Source: Eikenella corrodens (lineage in GTDB: Bacteria; Pseudomonadota; Gammaproteobacteria; Burkholderiales; Neisseriaceae). Taken from it: a stretch of 64,000 nucleotides of DNA. How positions within the stretch are numbered: position 1 is the first letter of the stretch; the number at the start of each line of letters is the position of its first letter. The notes beneath the pieces were generated by a model, which saw nothing but the letters and a program-made list of their open reading frames with translations, had not been told where the DNA came from and did not search any database. The stretch covers positions 1,612,001-1,676,000 of the forward strand of contig NZ_LT906482.1 in the NCBI RefSeq assembly GCF_900187105.1, written 5' to 3'. The position numbers and the translations under genes were made by a program. Shown here in pieces: positions 36,462 to 44,666 of the stretch.

Positions 36462-37004
36462 TTAATCGAACAATACGGCCTGTGCCAGCAGGCTGCCGGC
36501 GGCATCTTTGCCGGAAAGCAGTGGCGGGGCGGCCAGCGGCCAGTCGATGCCCACGGCGGGGTCGTGCCAGAACAGGGTGTGTTCGTGGTCGGGCTGGTAG
36601 TAATTGGTGCATTTATACACGATGTCGGCGTGGCTGTCGGTGGTGTAGAAACCGTGGGCGAAGCCGGGCGGAATCCACATTTGGTAGCGGTTTTCGGCAG
36701 AAAGCACCGCGCCCACCCAATGGCCGAAAGTGGGCGAGGAGCGGCGCAAATCCACGGCCACGTCGAACACGCTGCCCGCCACCACGCGCACCAGCTTGCC
36801 TTGCGGGCAAACGGTTTGATAGTGCAGGCCGCGCAGCACGCCATGCTCGGAGCGGGAGTGGTTTTCCTGCATGAAAGTGTGGTGGCCGATGTGCTCGCGA
36901 AACCAGTTGTCGCGGAAGGTTTCCATAAAGAAGCCGCGCTCGTCGCCGTGGACTTCGGGCTCGATGATTTTCACATCGGGCAGGGCGGTGTCGAAAATAT
37001 TCAT
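36462..37004 (-). CDS. rfbC: dTDP-4-dehydrorhamnose 3,5-epimerase
   Basis: A 180-residue cupin-type epimerase of dTDP-rhamnose synthesis. Family marks are EPEVHGDERGFFMETF near residue 17, QENHSRSEHGVLRGLHYQ near 48 (catalytic His), FDVAVDLRRSSPTFGHWVG and WIPPGFAHGFYT. The frame opens 81 bases earlier through an interspersed repeat, so I use the ATG at 37004. rfbA, rfbB and rfbD are not in the window. Together with gmhB it points to surface glycan synthesis. Confidence 0.92.
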   Translation of the reverse strand: MNIFDTALPDVKIIEPEVHGDERGFFMETFRDNWFREHIGHHTFMQENHSRSEHGVLRGLHYQTVCPQGKLVRVVAGSVFDVAVDLRRSSPTFGHWVGAVLSAENRYQMWIPPGFAHGFYTTDSHADIVYKCTNYYQPDHEHTLFWHDPAVGIDWPLAAPPLLSGKDAAGSLLAQAVLFD

Positions 37005-37059
37005 GCTGTGCGTGTGTGAATGGGATGAAAGCTCTATTTTACCGAGAATGCGGTGTTTG

Positions 37060-37100
37060 AGGCTACCTGAAAGTGTGAGCTTCAACGCAGTTAAAACCGT
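37060..37100. repeat. partial interspersed repeat module next to eikDUS
   Basis: AGGCTACCTGAAAG followed by TGTGAGCTTCAACGCAGTTA, the start of the module seen at 22471 and 34623; the rest is missing. It lies between the rfbC promoter side and the end of the DUF488 gene. Confidence 0.7.
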
Positions 37101-37109
37101 TCAAATGCC

Positions 37110-37487
37110 TCAAGCGCCCTCGCCCCAATCCACCTTTTCCCAGCCCAACACCTCGGCCAACACCGAAAGATGGCTCTGCTGCGGGCAGCGCACGGCGGTG
37201 AGCAACACGGTATCCGGCGCGGCAGTAAGCTGCTTTTTCAGAGCCAGCAGCGTGGCATGGGCGCTGCCGCTTTGCAGCTCTTCGGTGTAGCGCGCGGCAA
37301 ATTCGGGGAAACGCTCTTGCGGTGCGGCGTGATACCAGCGGCGCAGCTCGGTGGAAGGCGCAATGTCTTTGAGCCACTGCACGGCGGCGAAGGTTTCTTT
37401 GCGGATGCCGCGCGGGTAGAGGCGGTCGCAGAAAATGGCGGGGACGGCAGAGGGCGTGTAGCCGTAGATGCGTCGGATGGCTGGCAT
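37110..37487 (-). CDS. DUF488 family protein
   Basis: A 125-residue protein with the DUF488 pattern: IFCDRLYPRGIRKETF near residue 20, WLKDIAPSTELRRWYH and an ARYTEELQSGSAHATLLALK helix before the final VLLTAVRCPQQSHLSVLAEVL. In many family members the last motif contains two Cys and a His, here CPQQSH. The biochemical role is unknown. It is transcribed alone. Confidence 0.8.
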   Translation of the reverse strand: MPAIRRIYGYTPSAVPAIFCDRLYPRGIRKETFAAVQWLKDIAPSTELRRWYHAAPQERFPEFAARYTEELQSGSAHATLLALKKQLTAAPDTVLLTAVRCPQQSHLSVLAEVLGWEKVDWGEGA

Positions 37488-37554
37488 GGCAGGGCTTTCG
37501 GGGCGGATTGTTGTTTGAAAAGCGTTGCGATATTTTTAACTTCTTTGAAGTTTC

Positions 37555-37595
37555 TTTTTCAGGTAGCCTTTGGGCAGCTTGAGGCTACCTGAAAG
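37555..37595. repeat. outward-facing eikDUS pair
   Basis: TTTTTCAGGTAGCCTT and GAGGCTACCTGAAAG around a short loop in the divergent region between the DUF488 gene and the gene at 37654. It is upstream of both, so termination is unlikely to be its role. Confidence 0.65.
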
Positions 37596-37653
37596 CAGTT
37601 GGTATTTACAATTTCGGCTATCATACGCCCATTTTTCATCAGAAAGGTTGGCT

Positions 37654-38112
37654 ATGTGCTTTACCGTCTTACTCAGCACGGATTGCCCGGACGATTTGTT
37701 TGCCCAAAACGGCAGCGGCATCTGCTTCCAGCCGGCTGACGATCAGGGCGTACGGGCAGCCGCCATGCCCTATGCCCATAACTACGACGTGGTGGGCGAC
37801 GGTTCGGGCTACAGCCACGGCGGTTGCGGCTGCTGTTTTTCCTTTTATGGTGACGGCGCGTTTACCGAATACGGTTTTCGCGAGCCGGAAATGACATCGC
37901 CGGAGATGTTGGAACATTCGCCCATGCGGGAAACCCTGCATTTGCAAGAAGTGATCCGGCATCTGGTGCGGCAGGGATGGCGCGTGCAGCTGGCCGCAGT
38001 GTGGGCAGAAGATTGGGGCAGTTTGCAGCGAGAGGCGGAAGTGGTGTCGATGGTGGTGCTGAACCCGCTGCATTTCGCGCTGTATGAGAATGTGCGCTTT
38101 GAGTTTGTGTGA
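37654..38112 (+). CDS. conserved-looking hypothetical protein
   Basis: A 152-residue soluble protein with an unusual Gly/Cys cluster, GSGYSHGGCGCCFSFYGDG, near residues 55-73 and several acidic and aromatic segments. No signal peptide or membrane helix. The start ATG at 37654 is chosen because AGAAAGGTTGGCT precedes it; the upstream in-frame part is repeat-derived. I do not recognise the family. The clustered Cys residues could bind metal. Confidence 0.65.
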   Translation: MCFTVLLSTDCPDDLFAQNGSGICFQPADDQGVRAAAMPYAHNYDVVGDGSGYSHGGCGCCFSFYGDGAFTEYGFREPEMTSPEMLEHSPMRETLHLQEVIRHLVRQGWRVQLAAVWAEDWGSLQREAEVVSMVVLNPLHFALYENVRFEFV

Positions 38113-38151
38113 GATTTGGGCTGCGTTGGGGAGAGGGGAACCGTTGTGCCG

Positions 38152-38193
38152 TTTTCAGGTAGCCTCTTTTTGGGTATTATGGCTACCTGAAAA
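38152..38193. terminator. eikDUS inverted pair
   Basis: TTTTCAGGTAGCCT and GGCTACCTGAAAA around a loop, about 40 bases after the preceding stop. Next to it (about 38204-38250) are two further hairpins, TGGGTTACAAAACCCA and GTTGGGTTGGGAAACCCAAC. Confidence 0.72.
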
Positions 38194-38300
38194 GTAGCGG
38201 GTAGACTGGGTTACAAAACCCAGCGCGTAAGTTGGGTTGGGAAACCCAACATGCCATACTTTATTGTTTGGTTACGCCTGCGGCTAACCCTACCTACTCA

Positions 38301-38627
38301 CTAAGATGGAAATTCATCAGATTGTTGGAAATGGGCATATAAATAATGCACATTATATTCATCTTGCCTATCAAAAAAATAGATAAAATCATTTAGGAAA
38401 TCATTGAAATTAAATTCAAACAAATATTTATTTTTAATCTCTGATAATATTATTTGTATCTCAAATAATTCTTCAAAAATATGGTTTGATTCGTTAATAT
38501 TAACCTGTTTTAACGAATGAATTAGCTCTGTAATTTTGGCCTGACATGCTCGTAATAGCATGTCAATTTGCTGTTTGGTGTAATAAAACTCAGAAGCTCT
38601 TTCTGCTAATTCTTTCATCATTATCAT
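38301..38627 (-). CDS. AT-rich hypothetical protein
   Basis: A 108-residue protein that is mostly helical and acidic (ELAERASEFYYTKQQIDMLL, then NESNHIFEELFEIQIILSEI) and ends in aromatic-rich FIYFFDRQDEYNVHYLYAHF. Its base composition is far more AT-rich than its neighbours, a sign of transfer. Size and composition recall immunity proteins of toxin systems, but no toxin gene is beside it. Several start codons lie close together (ATGATAATGATG); I give the first. Confidence 0.6.
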   Translation of the reverse strand: MIMMKELAERASEFYYTKQQIDMLLRACQAKITELIHSLKQVNINESNHIFEELFEIQIILSEIKNKYLFEFNFNDFLNDFIYFFDRQDEYNVHYLYAHFQQSDEFPS

Positions 38628-38789
38628 GATAGCAATATCACCTTTTATTTAATCTTTGTGGTTGAATTTGCCAGATTTCTCCAGTTCTAGCATAGGTTAG
38701 GGTGCGTGAGCAAGCTCACGCACACGGTTACCAAATAATCTGAAGCCTCATGCGTGTGTTCCGCACGCCCCCTACATGGCTGCGATGGA

Positions 38790-38834
38790 AAAGGCTACCT
38801 GAAAATCGGTCTACACCGTTTTCAGGTAGCCTTC
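38790..38834. terminator. eikDUS inverted pair after tyrB
   Basis: AAAGGCTACCTGAAAA and TTTTCAGGTAGCCTT around a loop with its own small inverted repeat, 21 bases after the aminotransferase stop. About 38700-38725 a separate GCGTGAGCAAGCTCACGC hairpin is present. Confidence 0.8.
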
Positions 38835-38854
38835 TTATTCAAGCCTGCCTGCGT

Positions 38855-40048
38855 TTATTTCAATACTTCGGCGAAGGCATTGGCCACGTAGTCGATATTC
38901 TGCTCGTTCAGGCCGGCTACGCACATGCGGCCGTTGCTCACCATATAAACGGCAAACTCTTTTTGCAGGCGTTCTACCTGTTCGGGCGAGAGACCGGTGA
39001 AGCTGAACATGCCGCGTTGTTTGGTGAAATAGCTGAAATCGCGGCCGGGCACTTTGGCGCTGAGCACTTCCTGCAGCTTTTGGCGCATGGCGCGGATGCG
39101 GTCGCGCATTTCGTATACTTCGCCTTCCCATTGTTTGAACAGGGTGGCGTTGTTCATTACGCCGTCTACCACAAAGCCGCCGTGGGTAGGGGGACTGGAA
39201 TAGATGCGGCGCACGGTGAATTTGAGCTGGCCGAGCACGAGCTTGGCTTCTTCGGCGCTGGGGCACACCACGGAGAGGCCGCCCACGCGTTCGCCATAGA
39301 GCGAGAGGTTTTTGGAGAAGGAGTTGCTGATGAAGACGGACAGGCCGAGCTCGACGGCGCGGCGGATGGCGTACACGTCGCTTTCCATGTCTTCGGCGAA
39401 GCCTTGGTAGGCGATGTCCATAAAGGGGATGAGGCCGACTTCTTTCACGATTTGCAGGATTTCGTCCCATTGGCTGCGGCTCAAATCCACACCGGTGGGG
39501 TTGTGGCAGCAGGGGTGCAGCACCACTACGTCGTGTTGCTTGAGCGTGCGGAAGAAGGCTTTCATTTCTTCGAATTTCACGCCGATGGTGGCGGGGTCAT
39601 AGTAGGGGTATTTGCCCACTTCGAAGCCGGCGCCTTCAAAAATGCCGATGTGGTTGCCCCAGGTTGGGTCGCTCACGTAGCACTTGGCCTGCGGAAACCA
39701 GGCGTGGATAAAATCGGCACCCACGCGCAGCGCGCCGGAGCCGCCGAGCGATTGGATGGTGGCGATGCGGCCTTCTTTCACGGCGGGATGGTTGGCACCG
39801 AACAGCAGGTTTTGGCAGGCGCTGCGGTAGGCGGCCAGGCCTTCCATGGGCAGGTAGCCGCGCGGGCGCGGGCTCTCGGCAAGGGCGCGTTCAACGGTTT
39901 TCACGCACTCGAGCACGGGCAGGCGGCCTTCGCCGTCGTAATAAACGCCCACACCGAGGTTTACTTTCTCGCTGCGCGGGTCTTGGTTGTATTTTTCCAT
40001 CAGGCCGAGGATGGGGTCGCCGGGGTAGAACTCAACGTGCCGAAACAT
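38855..40048 (-). CDS. tyrB: aromatic amino acid aminotransferase
   Basis: A 397-residue class I aminotransferase of the AspC/TyrB group. Visible features: FYPGDPILGLMEKYNQD at the start, LHPCCHNPTGVDLS, the PLP lysine in SNSFSKNLSLYGERVG near residue 247 and the substrate Arg in FSFTGLSPEQVERL. It moves amino groups between glutamate and aromatic or dicarboxylic keto acids. TyrB and AspC are close relatives; TyrB is the usual neisserial name. Monocistronic. Confidence 0.9.
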   Translation of the reverse strand: MFRHVEFYPGDPILGLMEKYNQDPRSEKVNLGVGVYYDGEGRLPVLECVKTVERALAESPRPRGYLPMEGLAAYRSACQNLLFGANHPAVKEGRIATIQSLGGSGALRVGADFIHAWFPQAKCYVSDPTWGNHIGIFEGAGFEVGKYPYYDPATIGVKFEEMKAFFRTLKQHDVVVLHPCCHNPTGVDLSRSQWDEILQIVKEVGLIPFMDIAYQGFAEDMESDVYAIRRAVELGLSVFISNSFSKNLSLYGERVGGLSVVCPSAEEAKLVLGQLKFTVRRIYSSPPTHGGFVVDGVMNNATLFKQWEGEVYEMRDRIRAMRQKLQEVLSAKVPGRDFSYFTKQRGMFSFTGLSPEQVERLQKEFAVYMVSNGRMCVAGLNEQNIDYVANAFAEVLK

Positions 40049-40168
40049 GGGTGTCTTCCTTTTTTATCGGGTGGAACAATTAAACGGAAAGGGTAATGCC
40101 GGGGCAATTTTACGCTGATTTCGGCGGTAAGGGCTACCTGAAAAAACGGAATGTTGAAAAAGAAAAAT

Positions 40169-40205
40169 AGCGGCACTCCCCGGCTGCAATCACAGGAGTG
40201 CCGCT
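40169..40205. terminator. terminator after the lipoprotein hydrolase gene
   Basis: AGCGGCACTCC and GGAGTGCCGCT are perfect 11-base arms around a 15-base loop, 18 bases after the stop. On the minus strand a T-rich run (CTATTTTTCTTTTTC) follows the stem. Not eikDUS-derived. Confidence 0.85.
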
Positions 40206-40222
40206 ATACGCGTTTTCCGGCT

Positions 40223-41053
40223 TTATTCGCTGTGCCGGTTGAAGAAATCCAGCAGCTGCGTTTCGTAGCCACCCAGGCCGGAGAGGCCGAGGTGGGTGCC
40301 GTTAGGGATGAGGATCAGCTGTTTGGGCTCTTGGGCGAGCTCGAATAGGATTTGCGAGTGTTTGGCGGGGATGACTTGGTCGGCGGTGCCGTGCATCAGC
40401 AGCAGGGGGATGGGGCTGATTTGCGCCACGAAGCGGCGGGCGCTGTAGCGGTTGCCTACCAGGATGCCGGCGCCGGGGAGTTTGTCGTTGGCGATGCTGG
40501 AATAAGAAGAGAAGGTGGATTCGATGGCCACGGCGCGCACGCCGGCTTTGTTGCCTGCGCCCACCACGGCAATGGCGTTGGTGCCGCCTAAGCTCTGACC
40601 GAACACGAGCAGGCGCTCTGGGTTTACATCGGGGCGGCTGCGCACATAATCCAACGCGGCGTTGCCGTCGGCAAACAGGCCTTCGGGGTTGGGCTCGCCT
40701 GCGGATTGGCCGTAGCCGCGATAGTCGAACAGGAAAACGTTGTAGCCGTGTTCGGGCAGCCATTTCACGGCCTGCCAGTGGGCGGTGAGGTTTTGCGCGT
40801 TGCCGTGGAAGTGGATGATGGTGGCGCGGGCTTGCTTGGCATCGACCACACCGCGTGCGGGCACAAACCAGCCGTGCAGGCGTGTGCCGTCGGCGCTTTG
40901 GAAGGAGACGTTTTCGTAGGGTAGGCCGGATTGGGCGGGGGAGCCGTAGTCGGCATGGTCGGGATAGTAAAAGGCTTGTTTGGCGCAGGAGGACAGGCCG
41001 AACAGGATGGCGAGGAGGGCGGCTAGGCCGAAGAGAATGGATTTGTATTTCAT
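40223..41053 (-). CDS. alpha/beta hydrolase lipoprotein (BAAT/DUF1749-like serine hydrolase)
   Basis: A 276-residue hydrolase with a lipoprotein signal MKYKSILFGLAALLAILFGL then SSC, so it should be membrane-anchored. The nucleophile elbow is LVFGQSLGGTNAIA (GQSLGG) near residue 157, an oxyanion-type FHGNAQN precedes it, and the triad Asp and His are in LMHGTADQVIP and NGTHLGLSG. The order matches the YfhR/BEM46 group of serine hydrolases. Substrate unknown. Monocistronic with its own terminator. Confidence 0.83.
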   Translation of the reverse strand: MKYKSILFGLAALLAILFGLSSCAKQAFYYPDHADYGSPAQSGLPYENVSFQSADGTRLHGWFVPARGVVDAKQARATIIHFHGNAQNLTAHWQAVKWLPEHGYNVFLFDYRGYGQSAGEPNPEGLFADGNAALDYVRSRPDVNPERLLVFGQSLGGTNAIAVVGAGNKAGVRAVAIESTFSSYSSIANDKLPGAGILVGNRYSARRFVAQISPIPLLLMHGTADQVIPAKHSQILFELAQEPKQLILIPNGTHLGLSGLGGYETQLLDFFNRHSE

Positions 41054-41084
41054 GGTTAGTGTGGGCGGCAGCCTTTTGAGGGTG

Positions 41085-41182
41085 AGGCTACCTGAAAAAT
41101 AGCGTTGCCGTTTTAGCGTTGCTTTAACTTGCGTTTTTTTTTCAGGTAGCCTTGATTGTTGCTGGGCTGAGGCTACCTGAAA
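41085..41182. repeat. three eikDUS copies between hydrolase and uppP genes
   Basis: GAGGCTACCTGAAAAA, TTTTTTTTCAGGTAGCCTTG and GAGGCTACCTGAAAAA alternate, so two different hairpins are possible. Between the first two is GTTTTAGCGTTGCTTTAACT, related to the interspersed repeat. 41183-41227 is plain. Confidence 0.7.
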
Positions 41183-41227
41183 AAGATAAATGAGTCTGTT
41201 TCAGCCAGCCTTGCCTGATTGGGTGTT

Positions 41228-42049
41228 CTACCAATTTACCCAGCCGCACAGCCAAGTGAGCAGGATGATGCCGCCGAAGATGATGCGGTAGTAGGCGAAG
41301 GGCACGAAATTTTTGCTGGACACAAAACGCAGCAGGGCTTTTACGGCGATGAGACCGGAGGCAAAAGCGGCGGCAAAGCCGATGGCGATGAGGCCGAGCT
41401 CTTGCGAGGAAAAGGCGCTGAGGTTTTTTAAAATGCTGTAGCCGGAGGCGGCTACCATAATCGGCACGGCGAGGAAGAAGGAGAATTCGGTGGCGGTTTT
41501 GCGGTCGAGCCCCCATACCATGCTGCCCATGATGGTGCTGCCGGAGCGGGAAGTGCCGGGGATCAGCGCTAAAATTTGAAACAGGCCCACGGCCAGCGCA
41601 TCGCGCGGGCGCATATCGTCCACGCTGCGCACTTTCGGCGGCACGCGGCTTTGCCGTTTTTCAATCCACAAAATCAAAAAGCCGCCCACCACCAGCGCCG
41701 CAGCCACGCTCACGGGGTTGAACAGCACTTTTTCGATGAAGTCGTTGAGCAGCAGGCCGATGGCGGCGGCAGGGATGAAGGCGATGGCCAGGTTGAGCAC
41801 GAAGCGGTTGGCCAGCCGGTCTTTGCCGATATGGGTGATCACATGGGTAAAGCGGGCGCGGTATTCGTACACCACGGCGAGGATGGCGCCGAGTTGGATG
41901 GCGATGTTGAATACGGCATGGCTTTCGGCATCGAAGCCGATGAGGCTGCCGGCCACAATCAGATGGCCGGTGCTGGAAATGGGCAGAAATTCGGTGAGGC
42001 CTTCGATGATGCCGAGGAAGAGGGCTTTGAAGGCGAGGAGCAGGTTCAT
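41228..42049 (-). CDS. uppP: undecaprenyl-diphosphatase
   Basis: A 273-residue membrane phosphatase that recycles undecaprenyl diphosphate for peptidoglycan and glycan synthesis. The two catalytic regions are visible: [20 protein letters not shown] near residue 17 and [14 protein letters not shown] near 165. About eight hydrophobic segments. Length is normal. eikDUS hairpins lie on both sides. Confidence 0.95.
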   Translation of the reverse strand: MNLLLAFKALFLGIIEGLTEFLPISSTGHLIVAGSLIGFDAESHAVFNIAIQLGAILAVVYEYRARFTHVITHIGKDRLANRFVLNLAIAFIPAAAIGLLLNDFIEKVLFNPVSVAAALVVGGFLILWIEKRQSRVPPKVRSVDDMRPRDALAVGLFQILALIPGTSRSGSTIMGSMVWGLDRKTATEFSFFLAVPIMVAASGYSILKNLSAFSSQELGLIAIGFAAAFASGLIAVKALLRFVSSKNFVPFAYYRIIFGGIILLTWLCGWVNW

Positions 42050-42079
42050 TGGTTAAACTCTTAAAACGTGGGGTAAATG

Positions 42080-42121
42080 TTTTTCAGGTAGCCTGTATCC
42101 GAGTACGGGCTACCTGAAAAT
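42080..42121. terminator. eikDUS inverted pair after dsbA
   Basis: TTTTTCAGGTAGCCT and GGCTACCTGAAAA around a loop, 13 bases after the dsbA stop. Confidence 0.78.
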
Positions 42122-42133
42122 TGATGCGCCGCT

Positions 42134-42802
42134 TTAGCGGTTGGCTTGGCCGGCGATGGCTGCACCGCGGCTGCGCACTACGGTGCGCGGGGCGGGGGCG
42201 GGCATACCTCGTTCGGCGCGTACTTTTTCAATCAGCTCTTGCATCACGGCCATGTTTTGGGAGTTAGTGAGCTCGTATTTGCCGCCCACTACGATAACCG
42301 GGGTTTTGGTGATGTTGTAGGTAACGGTGTTTTGCTGCATGGTTTGGGCAGCGGCGGCGGCTTGCGGACTATTATAGGCGGCAAGCAGGCGGCTGCCGTA
42401 GGGCTGCTGCTGAATCCAGGCTTTCAGGCCGGCTTCGTCGGTTACGACGCCGTCCGCCAGGGCTTTGAAGATGGCCTGGTTGGCCTGGCGGGAGAGGCCG
42501 GTGGATTTCACGGCGGCGGCCAGGCGGGCGAGGGTTTGGTGGGCAGGCTGCCACACCACGTGCTCTTGGCGCAATACGGTGTCGGAGGCGAAGCGTTTGC
42601 TTTGCTGTTCGATAGTCGGCTCCAGGTGTTGGCAGTGGATGCAGAAATAGCCGAAGAATTCGGTTACTTCGATTTTGTTGGGTTGTACGGGTTTGATCAC
42701 ATTGCTGCGTACAATGTAGTCGGTGCCTTCCACAGCTTTGGCTTGGGCGGCGGTAACGGCGAAGACGGTGAGGGCGGAGAGAAGTAGGGCTTTCAGTTTC
42801 AT
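42134..42802 (-). CDS. dsbA: thiol:disulfide interchange protein DsbA
   Basis: A 222-residue periplasmic oxidase. Signal peptide MKLKALLLSALTVFAVTAAQAKA, active site FGYFCIHCQHLEP (CIHC) near residue 54, then the helical insertion and TKTPVIVVGGKYEL, which has the cis-Pro. It forms disulfides in exported proteins, including pilus parts. It follows a SPOR-domain gene by 38 bases on the same strand, the usual neisserial pairing. The C-terminus has a basic, Ala/Pro-rich tail after the thioredoxin fold. Confidence 0.92.
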   Translation of the reverse strand: MKLKALLLSALTVFAVTAAQAKAVEGTDYIVRSNVIKPVQPNKIEVTEFFGYFCIHCQHLEPTIEQQSKRFASDTVLRQEHVVWQPAHQTLARLAAAVKSTGLSRQANQAIFKALADGVVTDEAGLKAWIQQQPYGSRLLAAYNSPQAAAAAQTMQQNTVTYNITKTPVIVVGGKYELTNSQNMAVMQELIEKVRAERGMPAPAPRTVVRSRGAAIAGQANR

Positions 42803-42840
42803 GTTGGTCTTTCGTTATATGAGGTTTGATGACGTGCGGG

Positions 42841-43632
42841 TTAATCGGCTTGGCGGGTCAGGGTGTCGATGCCGTTGCCGCGCAATTTGTCGCTGAGGGC
42901 TTGGGCTTCGGCACGGCTGAGGCGGCCGCTTTGGATACGGTAAACGGTTTGGCCATCGCTGCGTTTGCTGCTGGCTACACGGGCGTTTACACCGAGCATG
43001 GCGAGTTTGGCACGTTGGGTGTCGGCAGCTTCCGGGTTGTTGTAGGAACCCATCTGCACGATATAGCGGCCGTTGCCGCCGCTGTGCGCTTCGGCATTGC
43101 GTTGGGCACGCTGCTCGGCAGCTTTAGCCTCGGCTTCGCGAGCTGCTTTGGCTTCGGCTTCACGCCGCTGGCGGCGGGCTTGCTCACGGGCACGCTCCAC
43201 ATTGCCGCTTTCCAAAATCTGCTCGGGCGTGGGCTTGGCTTCCGGTTCGGGTTTGCGCTGCGGTTCGCGCGGTTTGGTTTGTACGGGCTTATCTTCCTGC
43301 GCGGGTTTCTCTTCCTGGCGCTGTGCAGGCGTGCTGGCCTGCTGCGGCACGGAGGCGGCTACAGGAGGTTTGTCGGTGATGTCGCCGGGCGGCAGGGTAT
43401 AGTGGCCGCTGTCGGAACCGGCGGTGGTGGTATCGTTCGGTCGCTGTTCGGGCTGGCGCTCTTGGCGCGGAGTGAGGATTTCGGGCTGGATTTCGGTTTT
43501 CGGCGCTTCGGGCTGTTTGATGCCGGAGGGCGTGTTGTTAAGGAAGTACAAAACCACGCCGATGATGAGGGTGGCAAGCAGGAGGCCGAATATAAAGCCG
43601 GAAAGGCCTTTACCGTAGGGTTTGTTTTGCAT
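42841..43632 (-). CDS. SPOR domain-containing protein
   Basis: A 263-residue cell-division type protein: short cytosolic start, one membrane helix (FIFGLLLATLIIGVVLYFL, about residues 12-30), a long Pro/Glu/Gln/Lys-rich linker with coiled-coil character (REQARRQRREAEAKAARE), and a C-terminal SPOR domain (GRYIVQMGSYNNPEAADTQ to the end). SPOR domains bind denuded peptidoglycan at the division septum. It resembles FtsN-like proteins but is shorter. First gene of a pair with dsbA. Confidence 0.85.
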   Translation of the reverse strand: MQNKPYGKGLSGFIFGLLLATLIIGVVLYFLNNTPSGIKQPEAPKTEIQPEILTPRQERQPEQRPNDTTTAGSDSGHYTLPPGDITDKPPVAASVPQQASTPAQRQEEKPAQEDKPVQTKPREPQRKPEPEAKPTPEQILESGNVERAREQARRQRREAEAKAAREAEAKAAEQRAQRNAEAHSGGNGRYIVQMGSYNNPEAADTQRAKLAMLGVNARVASSKRSDGQTVYRIQSGRLSRAEAQALSDKLRGNGIDTLTRQAD

Positions 43633-43725
43633 GGGGAAAATGAATTGCTAAAAAGGTGCCGCATTTTATCAAAACCGTTTGCTGCGGCGGAAGCTTTTTA
43701 CATGTTCTTTCAGGCGGACGGGCGG

Positions 43726-43769
43726 TTTCAGGTAGCCTGGGTAAGACATGGGGGAAGGCTACCTGAAAA
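43726..43769. repeat. outward-facing eikDUS pair
   Basis: GTTTCAGGTAGCCT and AAGGCTACCTGAAAA around about 18 bases, in the gap between the SPOR gene start and the end of the comM fragment. It could end comM transcription. Confidence 0.65.
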
Positions 43770-43853
43770 TCCGTTCCTTTAAATAATGAATTTAAACGGG
43801 GAATAATGCTGCGTTGCTTCGCCTGGCTGTGTACTTACGGTTTGCCGTCTTTA

Positions 43854-44506
43854 TTAAGACGGGGTGCGGCGGAAGCTCACAGCCTGCATGACGTGGCGTT
43901 GATTTACGGTGTCGCTGCCGGCCAAGTCGGCCAGGGTGCGGGCGATGCGCAGGATGCGGTGGTAGCTGCGGGCGGAAAGCGAAAGTTTTTCCAGCATGGC
44001 AGAGAGGGCGGCTTTGGCTTCGGGCTCGATGGCGGCCAGCTCGTCCAGCTCGGTTACGTTGAGCAAGGCATTGCTTTTGCCTTGCCGCCGTTGTTGGCGT
44101 TCGCGAGCGGCCAGCACGCGTTCCCGCACGGCGGCGCTGGGCTCGCCGGGTGTGGCTTGGGTAAGCTCGGCGGCGGAGAGGGCGGGCACTTCAATAATCA
44201 AATCAATCCTGTCTAAGAGCGGGCCGGAAATTTTGCCACGATAACGAGCAATACTTTCGGGCGTGCAGCGGCAGGGTTTGGCGGGGTGGCCGAGGTAGCC
44301 GCAGGGGCAGGGGTTCATGGCGGCGACCAGCTGGAAGCGGGCGGGATAGGTGGCTTGGCGGCTGGCGCGGGAAATGTGGATAAGGCCGTTCTCCAGCGGT
44401 TCGCGCAGCATTTCCAGCACCTTGCGGTCGAATTCGGGCAATTCGTCGAGAAACAATACACCGTTGTGCGCTAGGGAAATTTCGCCGGGTTTGGGGTCGG
44501 AACCGC
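43854..44506 (-). pseudogene. comM: comM (yifB) 3' part, cut by the Tn7-like element
   Basis: About 217 codons of the ComM AAA+ helicase, from GSDPKPGEISLAHNGVLFLD (Walker B region) through NPCPCGYLGHPAKPCRCTPE, GPLLDRIDLIIEVPALS and the normal C-terminus. The homology begins exactly at the transposon end at 44506; the 11 codons that extend the frame to 44540 come from the transposon. The 5' part is at 59372-59884 and the stretch between the two, about 100-110 residues including Walker A, is absent. ComM drives branch migration during natural transformation, so the gene should be inactive. Confidence 0.93.
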
Positions 44507-44630
44507 TGTCAAAGTTACAAATAGGTGTCATAATAGACAAAGACCAAAATAGTAGAATAAGGCTTTAGCCCATCTTTATACCCTTAAAAGGTACTATTTA
44601 ATGGCGACAAAACCACAAATAACTGTCAAG
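44507..44630. repeat. Tn7-like left end with TnsB-type repeats
   Basis: Repeats of the type ACAAATA-N2-TGTCA occur at 44516-44533 (ACAAATAGGTGTCA) and 44615-44628 (ACAAATAACTGTCA). The same core, ACAAATAACTGTCG, lies at the right end. Repeated sites of this sort are bound by the TnsB transposase in Tn7. The leader before tnsA is otherwise AT-rich and should contain its promoter. Confidence 0.75.
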
Positions 44631-44666
44631 ATATATTAGAAGATACCAATAAAGGTCGAATTATTT

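Noticed and set aside
38750-40096. A 448-codon plus-strand frame opposite tyrB
   Set aside because: Antisense shadow; the aminotransferase on the minus strand has all PLP motifs.
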